Of a stretch of 64,000 bases of DNA, positions 10,501 to 21,575 are shown piece after piece; positions within the stretch are counted from its first letter, which is position 1, and each line of letters starts with the position of its first letter. This DNA comes from Margaritifera margaritifera (Eukaryota > Mollusca > Bivalvia > Unionida > Margaritiferidae), in assembly GCA_029931535.1 (NCBI GenBank), contig JAQPZY010001164.1:664501-728500 (forward strand), given 5' to 3'. Under the pieces are notes generated by a model. That model was not told the DNA's origin. It saw only the letters and a list, made by a program, of their open reading frames with translations, and did not search any database. Position numbers and translations under genes: made by a program.

Positions 10501-10607
10501 ATTACATTGACCACCATCTTTGGAGCCCTATAAACTTGACAATCCTGAGAGGTTAAAATATGACAAAGGACATACTCCATTTTTAGATAGCCATCTAAAT
10601 TCCATTG
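10501..10607 (+). pseudogene. Truncated copy of FkbM-gene coding exon 1
   Basis: The last ~107 bases of coding exon 1 of the minus-strand FkbM-type gene (39668-39774) are repeated here on the plus strand. The peptide MEPYKLDNPERL matches MEPYTLDNPGRL in the gene and the copy ends at the same GTAAGT donor. One base is missing near 10511 (GACCACC versus GACCCACC), shifting the frame, and the first three-quarters of the exon are absent. An LTR end abuts its 5' side. The copy continues into the homologous intron array, so this is a genomic (not mRNA-derived) duplication. Confidence 0.85.
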
Positions 10608-11415
10608 TAAGTGGAACTTGGGTTATTACTGTAAGTTTAGTACTGAATATTTTAAATGATCCTATGTGTGATCAGCCAGCTAAGTTACATTGTAAGTGGA
10701 ACTTGGGTTGTTACTGTAAGTTTAGTATTGAATACTTTACATGATCCAGTTCTATGGTCTGCCAACTAAATTACAATGTGAGTGTAACTTGGGTTGCTAT
10801 TAAGTTTAGTGCTGAATATTTTAGATGACCCCAGCTTGATCAGTTAACTAAATTACATTTTAATTGGAACTTGGGTTGTTGGTATAAGCTTAGTACTGAA
10901 TAGTTCATATCATACCATTCTGGTCATTCAGCTAACTTACATGGTAAGTGAAACTTGGGTTGTTATTATAAGGACATTTTTAGTATTGAATACTTTCCAT
11001 GACACCATTTGCTGTGTCTATTGAGAAATGTTAGTATTAAATACTTTACATGACCCAATTTAAGGTTAGCTGACCAAATTATATTATGGGTGGCATTTTG
11101 GCTGTGCCTATTAAATATTGATAAATGTCATTTTTCAATGCTTTGCATGGTCTTATTTGTGGATAGGAAACTAAGTTACATCGTAAGTGTAATTTAGGCT
11201 GTAAATTTGGGGAATTTCTAGCAATGGATTCTTTACATGATCCCGCCGGTTGATTACTCGTTGAGTTACATGCTAATTGGAATTTGCGCTGCTTCTAAAT
11301 TTGGTAACATTTTAGTACTAAATGCTCTCTATGACCCAATTTGTGGATAGGTCGCCAAAATACTTTGTCATTTGAATTTTTGCTGTGTTTGTAATTGGGT
11401 AATTTCAGCAAAGTA
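10590..11415 (+). repeat. Splice-donor-bearing tandem array, 85-95-bp period, about 10 units
   Basis: Each unit reads approximately: AGCCAACTAAATTACATTGT then AAGTGGAACTTGGGTTGTTA, then TTTAGTACTGAATA and TTTACATGATC. The first unit is the exon-1 end plus its donor. Donor-like GTAAGT or GTGAGT is kept in units near 10597, 10695, 10781, 10947 and 11180; others have decayed. The same array, in the same position relative to the exon, occupies intron 1 of the FkbM gene on the minus strand (38430-39700). Confidence 0.85.
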
Positions 11416-11439
11416 ATACTTAAGATCAGCTAGAATGGA

Positions 11440-11773
11440 AAAATCACCACACGGGTCCCATTCTTTGTTGCGACAATCTGTACCAATCTGACATTAAATG
11501 GGGCCACCTTGGCATCCACGTTGAAAATCTTAGTATCGCTACCACTCCTCCTCAACGGAAAGACATATTAACATGGGGCTTGCATCAGAAAACATCTTAT
11601 GCTGTCCAGTGGTCCTGAATTAAAATGTTGCCGATCTTACATCCAATATGGCCTCCATGAAGACCATATTGAAATCCTTTTCCTGATCAAGGATACCAGA
11701 GATGGTTTCAAGACTCAACAGTTATCTTCGATTCCCGGAAATTCTTTTCGGAGTAAATCCCTTCGAGGGACTC
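11440..11773 (-). mobile_element. Composite tandem-repeat element, copy 4 (truncated, minus strand)
   Basis: The minus strand starts GAGTCCCTCGAAGGGA at 11773, has the TTTCCGGGAAT and GAAACCATCTCTGGTAT landmarks of the left flank, then about two diverged ~145-bp core units (TCATGGAGGCCATATTGGAT, then CATGTTAATATGTC). The characteristic right flank is not seen, so it is a truncated relative of the elements at 19.1, 21.6 and 25.0 kb. Confidence 0.65.
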
Positions 11774-11789
11774 TTGCTTAAAGAATTGT

Positions 11790-13042
11790 CACTGTGAAAT
11801 CTGCGATTTTTGCAAGTGGAAACTTACTTATGGTCGATTCTCTCGTTAACTGTAAGTTTAAAGTACGTATAACTTCTGATTAATTATGCAAACTTAGGAA
11901 ATTGATGCATGTCACTGAACATTTCGATGATTTTCTGCTTGAAACTTTAGCATTCATAGAGCTTGTCGTCCTATTAGATAATACAAAATGTCTTATAAAG
12001 TAGGGAAATGGCTGCAGTCTCACTCCTATGATTGCCTGTAGTTATCTCCCTTATTTACATATGTTGAACAGTAAAAGTATCACGGTACTAACTGATTTCC
12101 TATAGATTTTAATGTTAAGGATGTGTTCAGGTTTAGTTAAATAATTATACTTTCTGGCTTACATTGGCAGCGGGTCGCATACCGTTCAAGACATCCATCC
12201 TTAACGGAACAATTGAAACTTCATAAGCATGGTAATCCACAGCACTTAAGAGAGATAAGTCCACAAACTTATGCCAAGGTGAAGATCTAGAATTGTTAAG
12301 GAATAAATTCTTACTTTGATATAAGGCAATACCCCCCCCCCCAATAAAGAAATTTGTCTAAAAATAAATAGATACAACGTAAAGGTAGCCAAGAGACTCA
12401 GTTTTCTTCTAAGAATAACAGCATCTATAACTCTTACAACATAACCAACTAACCTTACCATTTTATATCATTCGAGTATTCCCTATGTTCCAAATATTAG
12501 CTACAAATATTTGGTACCGTTACATATATAGCCAACCTTGTGTTTTTTTAGACCTTCATGTCGTTGCATAGTGAATAAACATAATGTGTGCATAGTCTTG
12601 CATGTCAAAGATCAGAGTTGTGATTGTCAAAGCATATTTGAGATCAAAGTTCAGCGATATGTGCAATAAAGCGACTGGAAAATTTGAACTTCAACCTATT
12701 AAAATCAACAAAATTATTCAAATAAATCTGGTTAACCTAGCGCTAATTTGCGTCATTTAACAATTAAGCATACTTCATTTTAAGATTGAATCATTAGATA
12801 ATTTATGTCTTATTGTGTAATGTACAAGTCAAAGCCTTAATTAAATTGTAAAAAAATATTTATTTTAAACAAATCATTAACTGAAGGTATTTTCGCATCT
12901 AGGCCTTTCAAATTTGTGCAAATGATGCTGATTCGCCATCGTATGTGGCTGCAGCTACTAAAACTCTGTGAGCTTAGAAACAATGAGAAGTATTATTTGG
13001 TCACAATATTATGAGAAGTCAGCAACAGAGTTATAGCAACAG
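11790..13042. other. No gene seen
   Basis: AT-rich. There is a C-run at about 12331-12341. The minus-strand open frame at 12246-12461 shows no recognisable family and probably reflects composition. Confidence 0.55.
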
Positions 13043-13620
13043 TTGTGCAGTGCCATTCAGAGTCCAAAAGAAGAGCCAGTGGAAGTTTCGATGAGAGCTC
13101 TTGATCTACGCCAGAAAGTTGTATTTGCTACCAAGGAGAACAGTATATCTTATGACCCGAAATTAGTGCAAAGTATGTTTCTGCGTGTAATATATACAGG
13201 CTTTAGAAGTGATATGATCCGCCATGAGCTGCAACCCGTCCTAAAGAAAGATGTAGTGGAGGATGAAGAGCTTGTTTAAGTGTTAAATAGCATTTTGTCG
13301 AAGGAGAGTGAACGCCAAGCCAAGTTATAAAAAAACATACAAATGTGAATGGTATAAGCAGCAGCCTAAGCACAGCAGACGAAAAGTATAAAAAGAAACA
13401 ACAGGGTGGATTTTTGGTGGCTGTGGTAAAGGAATTTAAGGCCTAAGTAGCTGAACTAAAGGACATTATTTCCAAAAGTGACAACATATCGTCTGCAGAA
13501 GCTCCTATATCCAGAACACAAGTTTTGAGATGCCAGAATTGTCGGATTGCAGGCACCAGTTCATCCTGCAAACATTGTTGAAAATGTGGAAGCTCAGAAC
13601 ACCTTAAGAGAGGCTGCAAA
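13043..13620 (+). pseudogene. gag: Retroelement gag remnant with zinc knuckle
   Basis: A 78-codon plus-strand frame (13043-13279) with RALDLRQKV, SYDPKLVQSMF and ELQPVLKKDV matches the capsid-like region of a gag family common in fish and invertebrate retroelement ORFs. After a stop, the same strand continues with lysine-rich linker, LKDIISKSDN and a cysteine cluster near 13535-13620: CQNC, then CKHC, a stop, then KCGSSEHLKRGC, a CX2C/CX4HX4C-type RNA-binding knuckle. Two stops and frame changes make it dead. It is on the opposite strand to the adjoining DIRS-like element and ends where that begins, so it is probably a separate older insertion. Confidence 0.65.
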
Positions 13621-14431
13621 GTGACTCTACAACAACTCCTTTTCGCACCGGGCATTCCTGACAAGAGCCAGGCATGAAGGAAGAGTTTCTCTGAACACAG
13701 ATGGAATACTGCGACCTCAGCTGCTTGAGCAGTGTGTGTGTGTGTGGGGGGGGGGTGCTATGATTTTCCTGTGTACGTCCGTTGCTTGATCGAGCAGATC
13801 GTTGATCAGTAACCTGTCCCATTGAAGAAAAGCGATCAGAACTATTTGAAATCCCTGTCCCTGGTTTTCTGGATAAGCTTCGGTATTAGAACCTCTCTGG
13901 GAAGGCATATGCCCATAGTTCTTCCCAGCTAATTGAAAGTGCGTCGACGACCGATGCCTCTTGGTCTGGGAATGGAGAGACGAAGGTGAGCAGTTTGTTC
14001 TTCCATCTCGTTGCGAATAGGTCTAGAGTTGGTTGCCCCCATAAGGTGCAGTCTCGATGAAAGATAGACAGATGGAGAGACCGTTCCGTATGAAGCAGTT
14101 AGCCTCTCCTTGATAATGAGTCAGCCAGAGCATTCAGACTGCCCGGTAGGTGACGGACTTGAATGTTTATATGATATTATTCACACCAACGAAGGTACTC
14201 CCATACCATAACGCAAAAGTGCGGTTATTTTGAAGAGGTAGTTAACTACGAACGAATTGCCTGACATTATCAGAATCGCCTTCCTTTGGATTCCAAAAAT
14301 TGAAGGCGTTGAGAATGGCCTTCATTTCCAGGAGATTGGTGTGAATAGCCTTCTCTTGCAGTGTCCACTTGCTGCTGACCATCACAAAGTCCGGTAGCAA
14401 GTGAGCCCTCCCCCCCCCCCCCCCCCCGGAA
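13604..14431 (-). pseudogene. DIRS-like element: RNase H second part and downstream domain
   Basis: Minus-strand frames give, in order: AHLLPDFVMVSSKWTLQEKA and INLLEM-like HTNLLEMKAILNAF (RNase H), then HLPGSLNALADSLSRRG, LDLFATRWKNKLLTFVS and SWEELWAYAFPE, the linker that follows RNase H in DIRS/Ngaro-type elements, then a Pro/His-rich part and HAWRLSG-like remnants. Multiple stops and a CA repeat (13730-13745 complement) break it. The tyrosine recombinase expected downstream is not recognisable; the element stops near 13604 beside the gag remnant. Confidence 0.75.
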
Positions 14432-16072
14432 TGCTGGCTGATTCGGACTATGACTGATTTGAACCACGGCTGATTCTGACCAAAATACGGATTCAATCGG
14501 ACCAAATGCCAGGCTGATTCAGACTATGTGAGATATTATAAGGAAAAACAAAGGAGCAGTAGTAGTTATTACTGTTTTTGCAAAAGTAGTATGAGAATGT
14601 AAAAGGTTGATTTTCAGCTTTACTGTTATCATTGAATGTGTATCTTGCGAGTAAAATCTTGAACCAGTAAACTAACTTATTTTATTTTCATTCTAACCTT
14701 TAAAAATGTTGCAAGTATTAATGAATGTTAATATTTTACTTAAAGCACATATTAACTCCTTTAAAAGCTTGATTTTTGAATAGAGATTTTATTATATTAA
14801 ACCATATATAATATAATAACACTTCCATGTAACTAAAAATTTCAAAGATATTTAAAGTAAGCATTTTATTTTGTGTTCTAGAATGGTATTAAATTCAGTA
14901 AATTTGAAAATGACAACAAAAATACTTTAATTATAGTGGCATTGATCAAACAGGCTTTGCAAATTGATGATCAGTTGATCTCACTATTATTGTTTGCAAT
15001 TAAATTAATTAAGGGCATACTGATCAAGCGAAGTATTAAACTGACGTTGATAATATGATGAGACAATTATCGCAACATTGGTCAGTCACTCCTTTAAACA
15101 TGGGGAAGACACTCTCAAAATCTTTCAACAGAGATAACACCATCATTTTCCTTACATTATCATTTTCTTTATTATAATTAATACGAGCTCTACAAGATTA
15201 GCAGAATATAGACGTATGATACTGACGTACTACATAAATTTGATAAGACCCCTGTTTCATATTTTAGTGTATAAGTTGTATGTAGCACTTTTAGTATATA
15301 TTATAATATACAGGATAAAGATAAATTCTGCATAAATCTAACACAATCATTAACATACTCAGACCTATATATACATATATTATACATATAAATTGTTACT
15401 GCATAAGCAGTTTTATCTATTTTTTAAGTTAGTAATTTGCATAAAATTAAATGATACATTATGAATTTAGGGAACAAATTAACATACGGTGCTTTAAACA
15501 AAGATTAGTAAAATATATTTTCATCTTTCAACACAGATAACACCGACATTTTTGTTACGTTATCATTGTCTTTATTATAATTAATACGAGGTCCACAAGA
15601 TTAGCAGAATATAGGCGTACGATACTGTATTGAATTAAATTATAAATTTGACAGGGCCTCAGTTTCATTTTTTAGTATATAAGTGCTATTTAGCACTATT
15701 AGTATATAGTACAATATACAGGATAAAGATATATTCTACATAAATCTAACAAAAGCATCATCATACTCAGACCAATATATATAGACGAAAAACATTTTAC
15801 TGCATGGGCCCTGTTTTCACGATTTTTTTTCAGTGTTAGTAATTGTATTATTTCTCATTAAAATAAACTTTTAAAGTATTTCAATTTTGCACAAGGGTGA
15901 ATGGTCTGCTTTGAAAATATGTCACTATTAAATTGGCAATGCAAGATAAATAGTCTCACATTATTTCATTTGATTTGTATACAGAACGCTATTTTCTCCG
16001 AAGCAGCCTTACTTTTGGTCCAAGTCAGCCAGTAATTTGGTCCGAATCAGCCATGGTCTAAATCAGCCTGCA
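14432..16072. mobile_element. 1.6-kb non-coding TIR element nested in the DIRS-like RNase H
   Basis: Ends are inverted repeats: the left starts TGCTGGCTGATTCGGAC and the right, reversed, TGCAGGCTGATTTAGACC. Subterminal copies of GGCTGATTCGGACCA-like motifs follow on both sides (three or more per end), typical of transposase-binding arrays. The inside is AT-rich and non-coding. The host RNase H reads TSLSDWG on one side and AHLLPDF on the other, so the element interrupts that domain. Poly-G/C and short purine tracts flank the junctions, and a target duplication could not be fixed. Confidence 0.75.
15105..15800. repeat. Direct repeat, two ~275-bp units about 415 bp apart, inside the nested element
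   Basis: 15110-15390 and 15528-15785 share TCTTTATTATAATTAATACG, AAGATTAGCAGAATATA, TATACAGGATAAAGATA and TACTCAGACC. They are diverged but colinear. Confidence 0.8.
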
Positions 16073-17200
16073 CTCTGCCCCCAATCCGACAAACTGGTGT
16101 CTGAACAGATAGCGATTTCTTGTTGTAGGGTTTCTACTCTGTCTTGCCATTGAAGCAGCATGTGTTTGATTTTGGTCGAGATCGTAATCTGATGATCTAA
16201 ACGACCCGAGATCGGGCGCAACTGTGCCAGAAGGGCCATCTGCAGAGGGTGCATGTAAAGGCGGTCGAGGTATAACAGGTCCTCCTACATACTGTCAATG
16301 CGTTTGGGAGGAAGACGAACCAGGTTGATACGAGTTAGAAACTCCATACTTAGATGAAAAAAATATTGAGAATGGACAAGATCTGACTTCTCGACATTGA
16401 CTATCCACCCTAAATTGCGAATAAGGTAGAAAAGGTTCTACATATTGTGAACCAGAACCGAACTTGCCGAATGTTTTTACAGTGTATTGTCCAGGTATGC
16501 TGTTGTCGCTGTGAAGGAGAACGCTCTGAAGTGTGATATGATACAGTCCAATGTCTTGGTGAAGCCCAAGGGCTGAGATTGAAGCTGAATGGAAGGGCGC
16601 CGAATAGGTACACTACCCCTCGGTAGCCTAAACGAAAGTATGTTCATGATATCATGTGAATAGGTATGTGGAAGTAAGTGCCGAATAGGTCGAGACTGAT
16701 CGCGTATTCGTCGCGTCGCACAGACAGATGGACGGACCTTGCCGTGTCCATCTTGAACTTCAGGGCAACAATAAACTGATTGAGTCTGCTGAAGTCTATA
16801 GCAGGTCTCAACCTTCCATTAGATTTCTTAATCAAAAAAGTTATAGAATAGAAAACCTTGGGAGTCCAGGTTTCGGAATATCTCCACTGCCCACTTAACA
16901 ATCAAAAGCTCTATCTCCTGCTGTTAAACGTATGCCTTCGTGGGATAGCTTGGAATTTCCGTCATGAAGGGGTGGGAACAACCTGGATGGCCTGATCATT
17001 TGTCGGAAATAGGTTGATCCATATCTGACGAACAGAAGGAGTCTCGCGCACAGAGAAGGGTCATCAGTGGGTAGGAGGGATTGCAAGTCATTGACAGTTG
17101 GCATGAGGCTTGGGGAAGGAGAAAGATTGTCTTCTTTCCCCTCTCCTGGCCATGAATAGGTTGCCATTGTTGCTGTGAATTTCCCCTGTAGTTTTTCTGT
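16073..17200 (-). pseudogene. DIRS-like reverse transcriptase / RNase H first part
   Basis: From high to low coordinates: an N-terminal part (17167-16895), then 16901-16644 with TFLIKKSNGRLRPAIDFSRL and FKMDTARSV, EYAISLDLFGTYFHIPIH. This is RT motifs 1-3 of the DIRS type (cf. the -LRPVIDL-, -FKMES- and -SLDLKDAYFHIPI- signature). Next 16613-16410 has FGALPF(S)FNLSPW, then LGWIVNVEKSDLV, INLVRLPPKRID and 16254-16063 with MHPLQMALLAQL and CSDTSLSDWG (start of RNase H). Several frameshifts and stops. The catalytic YxDD region near 16500 has lost its motif (AYLDN is the nearest match). Confidence 0.85.
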
Positions 17201-17206
17201 CGATGA

Positions 17207-18420
17207 TCATCCCTTCTCTGGCATGCCCCCTGATGGGGTCACCCAGAGATAGGGGCTTGCACGGTAACTTGAAGAGGCTGCACCTGTGCCACCTGCTTTT
17301 ACCTCCTCAATTTGACCCTCAAACAGTAGGGATAAACCAAAGGGGATTGAGCACCGGGTCGCCGCATGGTGGGGTTTAAGAGAAGATCGCAGAAGTGCGT
17401 CTCGTCTTATCAAGTCGAGGTTACAAGAGGACATTAGTTTGTTCACCATCATGTGGTGAGCAGCTCTACCTTGGCAATACAGTATACTGATTCCCATGCA
17501 TGGTCACTTATGGTTTTCTCAGCAAAGCAAAAGATTGTAAGAGACACCAGGTCAAGTAGGGAGGAAATCCACACAAAATTTCTTACCAACTTAGACGTTA
17601 AACAATTATCTGTCCACTTTATAACAGATTGGAGCAGACATGATGGTGGCAATAATATCCGAATGATAAACATTGGTATGTGATTTGTACCAGTGGTCAG
17701 AAGGTTACAGGGAGCTGACTCAGTGGGATAAAAGGCCCTCAAATTACCGGGGTCGCAAATTTTGTTGGTCAGATGCGCAGCAATTACTGCAATCTTTGAC
17801 AATTGTTGTAAAATTCTGAACGATGAATATTCATCATTTTCATCAACGTCCACTAAGGCCTTGACCTTGTACATATTGACTGCTGGTGGAGGAGGGCATT
17901 CAGACGGAGGCAAAACTGTGTATATTTCTTCGATTGCCTACTTAGAACTTAATTCTGTCCTTTCCATGGTTGGATCAAAATGTTCAGGCACGTCCATGTC
18001 ACTCTTCCCGCCACCACCACCACCACCATCCACTAATCGACAGGGAGACTGTGCTCCTTCTGTAGACTCTGCGGCCAGAGGTATTGCATTTCGTATGGCA
18101 GTAATAACACCGAATCATAACCATGCATAAAAAAGGCTCTACCTGTCGGACCTGCAAGTAGTGTCGACTGAGTCATGTTTAGCAGCGTAGTCTGACTGGG
18201 GACTGCCAGTTTGGCGCAGTTGGTTTCGCTGGAACCGACAATTCCAAATGTGATGCCATTTTGCCTTGTGCTGGTATCATGGATATGGCCGGTCTGCGTG
18301 GTCAGCCGGCTGGGCAGGGCGGTCTGCTAGGCGTAGGATGCCATTGCTGTAGGAATTGTCGAGCGACTTGCTGTTCGCCAATCCGAGATGACAGATTCAT
18401 GACTGCCAAAACCGTACATT
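17207..18420 (-). pseudogene. gag: DIRS-like gag region
   Basis: Minus-strand frames 17497-17207 (NKLMSSCNLDLIRRDALLRS, PHHAATRCSIPFGLSLLFEG) and 17913-17449 (VDVDENDEYSSFRILQQLS) resemble the gag protein that precedes RT in DIRS elements. Upstream lie VDGGGGGGGKSDMDVPEHFD and, near 18330-18410, NLSSRIGEQQVARQFLQQWH. Frames change repeatedly, so no intact protein remains. The 5' terminal repeat was not found. Confidence 0.6.
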
Positions 18421-19091
18421 GATTTTCCTGAGAGCTGGACAGATTGATCGGCAGCCAAGATGGCATATCATGAATGCTATGTAACTAACGGGCCGTTCCA
18501 GCCTTCAAAGTCGAAAGGTAATTCCACATGCCTGACTTCAACAGTCCAAAGTCCATGCAGGGGATAGGAATTGATGCACAGTGGGCTGCCAAATTAGGTT
18601 ACAAATGGTACTAGTTTCATCCAACTCGCTCTTCAACATTCTAGACAACAGAGATTGCTGTAGTATATGCATCATACGCAATTTCAATATAGCTAAAATG
18701 AAACTGCTTGGTTGTGGCTTTGACTGGATCTAAAGTGATCATCGCCGTAGGCGATGTTTTTAGGTATCTTCGTCATCTGTAGGGGCGGTACCTCAATGAC
18801 CCCCATAAAACTGGTTAAACATTCTGAATTTTGATGAATGCTTTAACTTCTTGTCCAAAAGATATGCAGCGTGTCACCTTTTTGCGCCCCTTCAATTGCC
18901 TTTTCAAGATGCTGGACCGAACATCTGCAAACATTACACACACCCTACATGGATGTCAGGAAGAACATTTTGTGCAGACATGGGAAGTCTTGTGGTTGTC
19001 CTTTACGACTTTGACGTGTCTACTTTTCTTTCACTTGACTGACATCTCTGTAATAAAAGAGAAGAAAAAACGAGAAAGTGCATACAACAAT
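18421..19091. other. No gene seen
   Basis: Moderate-complexity sequence between the DIRS-like gag and the first composite element. Plus-strand open frames at 18831-19112 overlap in two frames and show no family; they are judged spurious. Confidence 0.5.
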
Positions 19092-20430
19092 GAGTCCCTC
19101 AAAAGGGACTGATGGTCTACTGGGGAAACGAATTTCCAGGAATTAAAGATAATATCATTTCTTCCTTTTAACTGCCGAGTGTTGAAACCATATCTGATAT
19201 TCTTCAGCGATAACAAGATTTTCAAATTAGTTGCTTTGGTGGACAAATTGAATGTCAGTTGGAACCATTTTCATTTAGGACCAAGTAGACATTAGCAGAA
19301 GTCTTTTGGTCAAAACCCAACATCAATATGACCACCCATTCAGGGGCAGTAGTAGCAACAGCATGATCTTCAAGACAGCCATTGTGGCAGCCAGAATAGA
19401 TGCACAATTGGCACCATTTTCATTTAGGACTAACTAGGTATAACCAAAAGTCTATTGGTGAAAACCCCATGTCGATATAACCATCCATTTGGGAGGAGTA
19501 AAGATAACAATATTTTGAAGATGGCCACCATGGTGGCCATATTGAGTCTCAATTTGCATCACATTCATTTAGGACCAACAAGACACAATAAGAGCTCTTC
19601 CAATGAAAACCCCCATGTCAAAATGACTTTCCCTTTAAGAGTAGCGATAACACAATTTTCAAGATGGCCACCATGGTGGCCATATAATGCATCAGCTAGT
19701 ACCAAGACATTATAATAAGTCTTCTGGTGAAAACCCCATGCTGATGTTACTTTCCATTTTGACGGAGTAACAGTTACAATATTTTCAAGATGGCTGCCAT
19801 GATGGCCATAATCGATATTAGATGTACACCATTTCCATTTAGGACCAACTAGACAACATAATAAGTCTTGTAGTAAAAACCACATGTAGATACAACCATC
19901 CATTCAGGAGTAGCAATAACAATATTTTCAAGATGGCCACTGTGGCAGCCATATTAGACACCAGATCAGCACCATTTTCATTTACGACTCACTATATATC
20001 ATAAGTCTTCTGGTCATATACCAATGGTAATATGACTTGCTATTCAGGAGGAGTAGTGATAACAAGATTTTCGAGATGGCTGCCATGACAACCATATTTG
20101 ACGTCAGACTGGCACCAGTTTTATTTTGGACCAACCAAACATCATAAGAAGTCTTTTAGTGAAAACACAACTTGATATGAAAATCCATTCAGAAGTAGTG
20201 ATAACAAGATTTTCAAGATGGCTGCTGTGGTGGCCATACTGGATGTCAAATTGGCACCATTTTCATTCTGGACTGACTAGACCATAGGATGAATGCACGT
20301 GTAAAATTTTATTGCAATCATCCAAGTAGTTTCGGATTAGTAGTGATAACAAATATGTGCTAACGGGCGGTCGGACAATAGACAAAAATACATACCATAC
20401 ACTCTTCTGGTCTGTGACCAGTACAGCTAA
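19092..20430 (+). mobile_element. Composite tandem-repeat element, copy 1
   Basis: Unique left flank (GAGTCCCTCAAAAGGGACT, a hairpin; then AATTTCCAGGAATTAAAGA and GTTGAAACCATATCTGATAT), about eight ~140-155-bp core units, and a unique right flank (GTAAAATTTTATTGCAATCA ... CTTCTGGTCTGTGACCAGTA then CAGCTAA). A core unit reads about: TTTTCATTTAGGACCAACTA, GTCTTCTGGTGAAAACCCCA, GACCATCCATTCAGGAG, AGTAGTGATAACAAGATTTT, CAAGATGGCTGCCATGGTGG, CCATATTGGATGTCAGATTG. The right end carries a CTGGTC-tgt-GACCAG hairpin ending CTAA. Non-coding. The layout resembles the bivalve pearl elements and Helitron/Helentron-associated repeats. Confidence 0.8.
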
Positions 20431-21575
20431 ATATACATATTGTTTAAACTGGTAAACATCTGTAATACAGGTAGCCACCTAGTGGGAGCAAAGGGAGTTA
20501 ATCTGTAAGAGTTAATTCCCTTGGTCTAAAAAAATACGTTTTCTGGTCTTTCAGGGAGGGCTGGATTTGGAGGTAGTGACTAGTTACTTCCTAATGTTAA
20601 TGTGATTGGGGAATTTATTTGATGGAGAAATGCCTCTTTTTTGTTTCAATCAAATCTAGTGCAAACTTTGTATTTCCACCTTTTTGCAACACCACATATA
20701 ATCCATGTTATGAGTTTATTTCAAATACATCATTTAAATGTCAGATAAACGTTTGGTGTGCATATAAAATACGGTGTTAATGTCTCTAGCTGTCTTAAAG
20801 GTGGTAACAGAAATTATATTGTTGCTAGCCTCAGTGTTATCAAGAAATTCATCTGATGTGAAGTGGTTATGGTTTAATTTATGATGAATCTTTGTGTTAG
20901 AGGGTTTAATACATGTGCAAAAATCATGAATGGAAAATGTCTTGTTTATGATTTGATCACTGTATCTGACTCAAAAATAACTGAAATATCTCCTCAACCT
21001 GATCAACATTATATTTATTTTATTCCCCTTTACCTTGTTCGGTATCTCATACACCATCTGTAGTGTTTATGTTATAGTTCTGTTTTAGTATGTTAGGAAT
21101 TAAATCAAGGGTAACATGGGATTATCATGTTATCCCTTTTCATTTTCATTGTATCTGTAATGTCCATCATTATTTTATCTGGACATTGTTTGGATAACAG
21201 ATCACACTTCTTAGATGGATCAATTTGTTGTTGATGTGATGTTTTTCAGATGTCTTTTAACTTCTGCCTTTCTTCAGGATTTGCAATTATTTCAAAGCCA
21301 CATATCATTCAAAAAAATGTTCATACCTTCTTGCTCTACTGTACCATTACATCCATCACATTCACCATAAATACTACCATCTGAAAACGCAAAACATACT
21401 TTATTTATTTCAACTAACATCCTTCAATACGGCACAGAGCTGACTTTGTTTTTCTGAATGTTTAAATGAGCATCAGTCACAAAATATATTTTGAGTGCAT
21501 CTAAATTTTCTTTTCTGTTTATCTGAAGGGTAGTGGGTGTAGCTTTATGTACTGGGAATACTAGAATCAGAACAA
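20431..21575. other. No gene seen
   Basis: AT-rich spacer between composite elements 1 and 2. The short plus-strand frame at 20881-21063 is not recognisable. Confidence 0.55.

Noticed and set aside
19565..19903. Open frames inside the 145-bp core repeats (also 22113-22469, 22636-22953, 25142-25465)
   Set aside because: Repetition of the same peptide in step with the DNA repeat, different frames in different units, no family.
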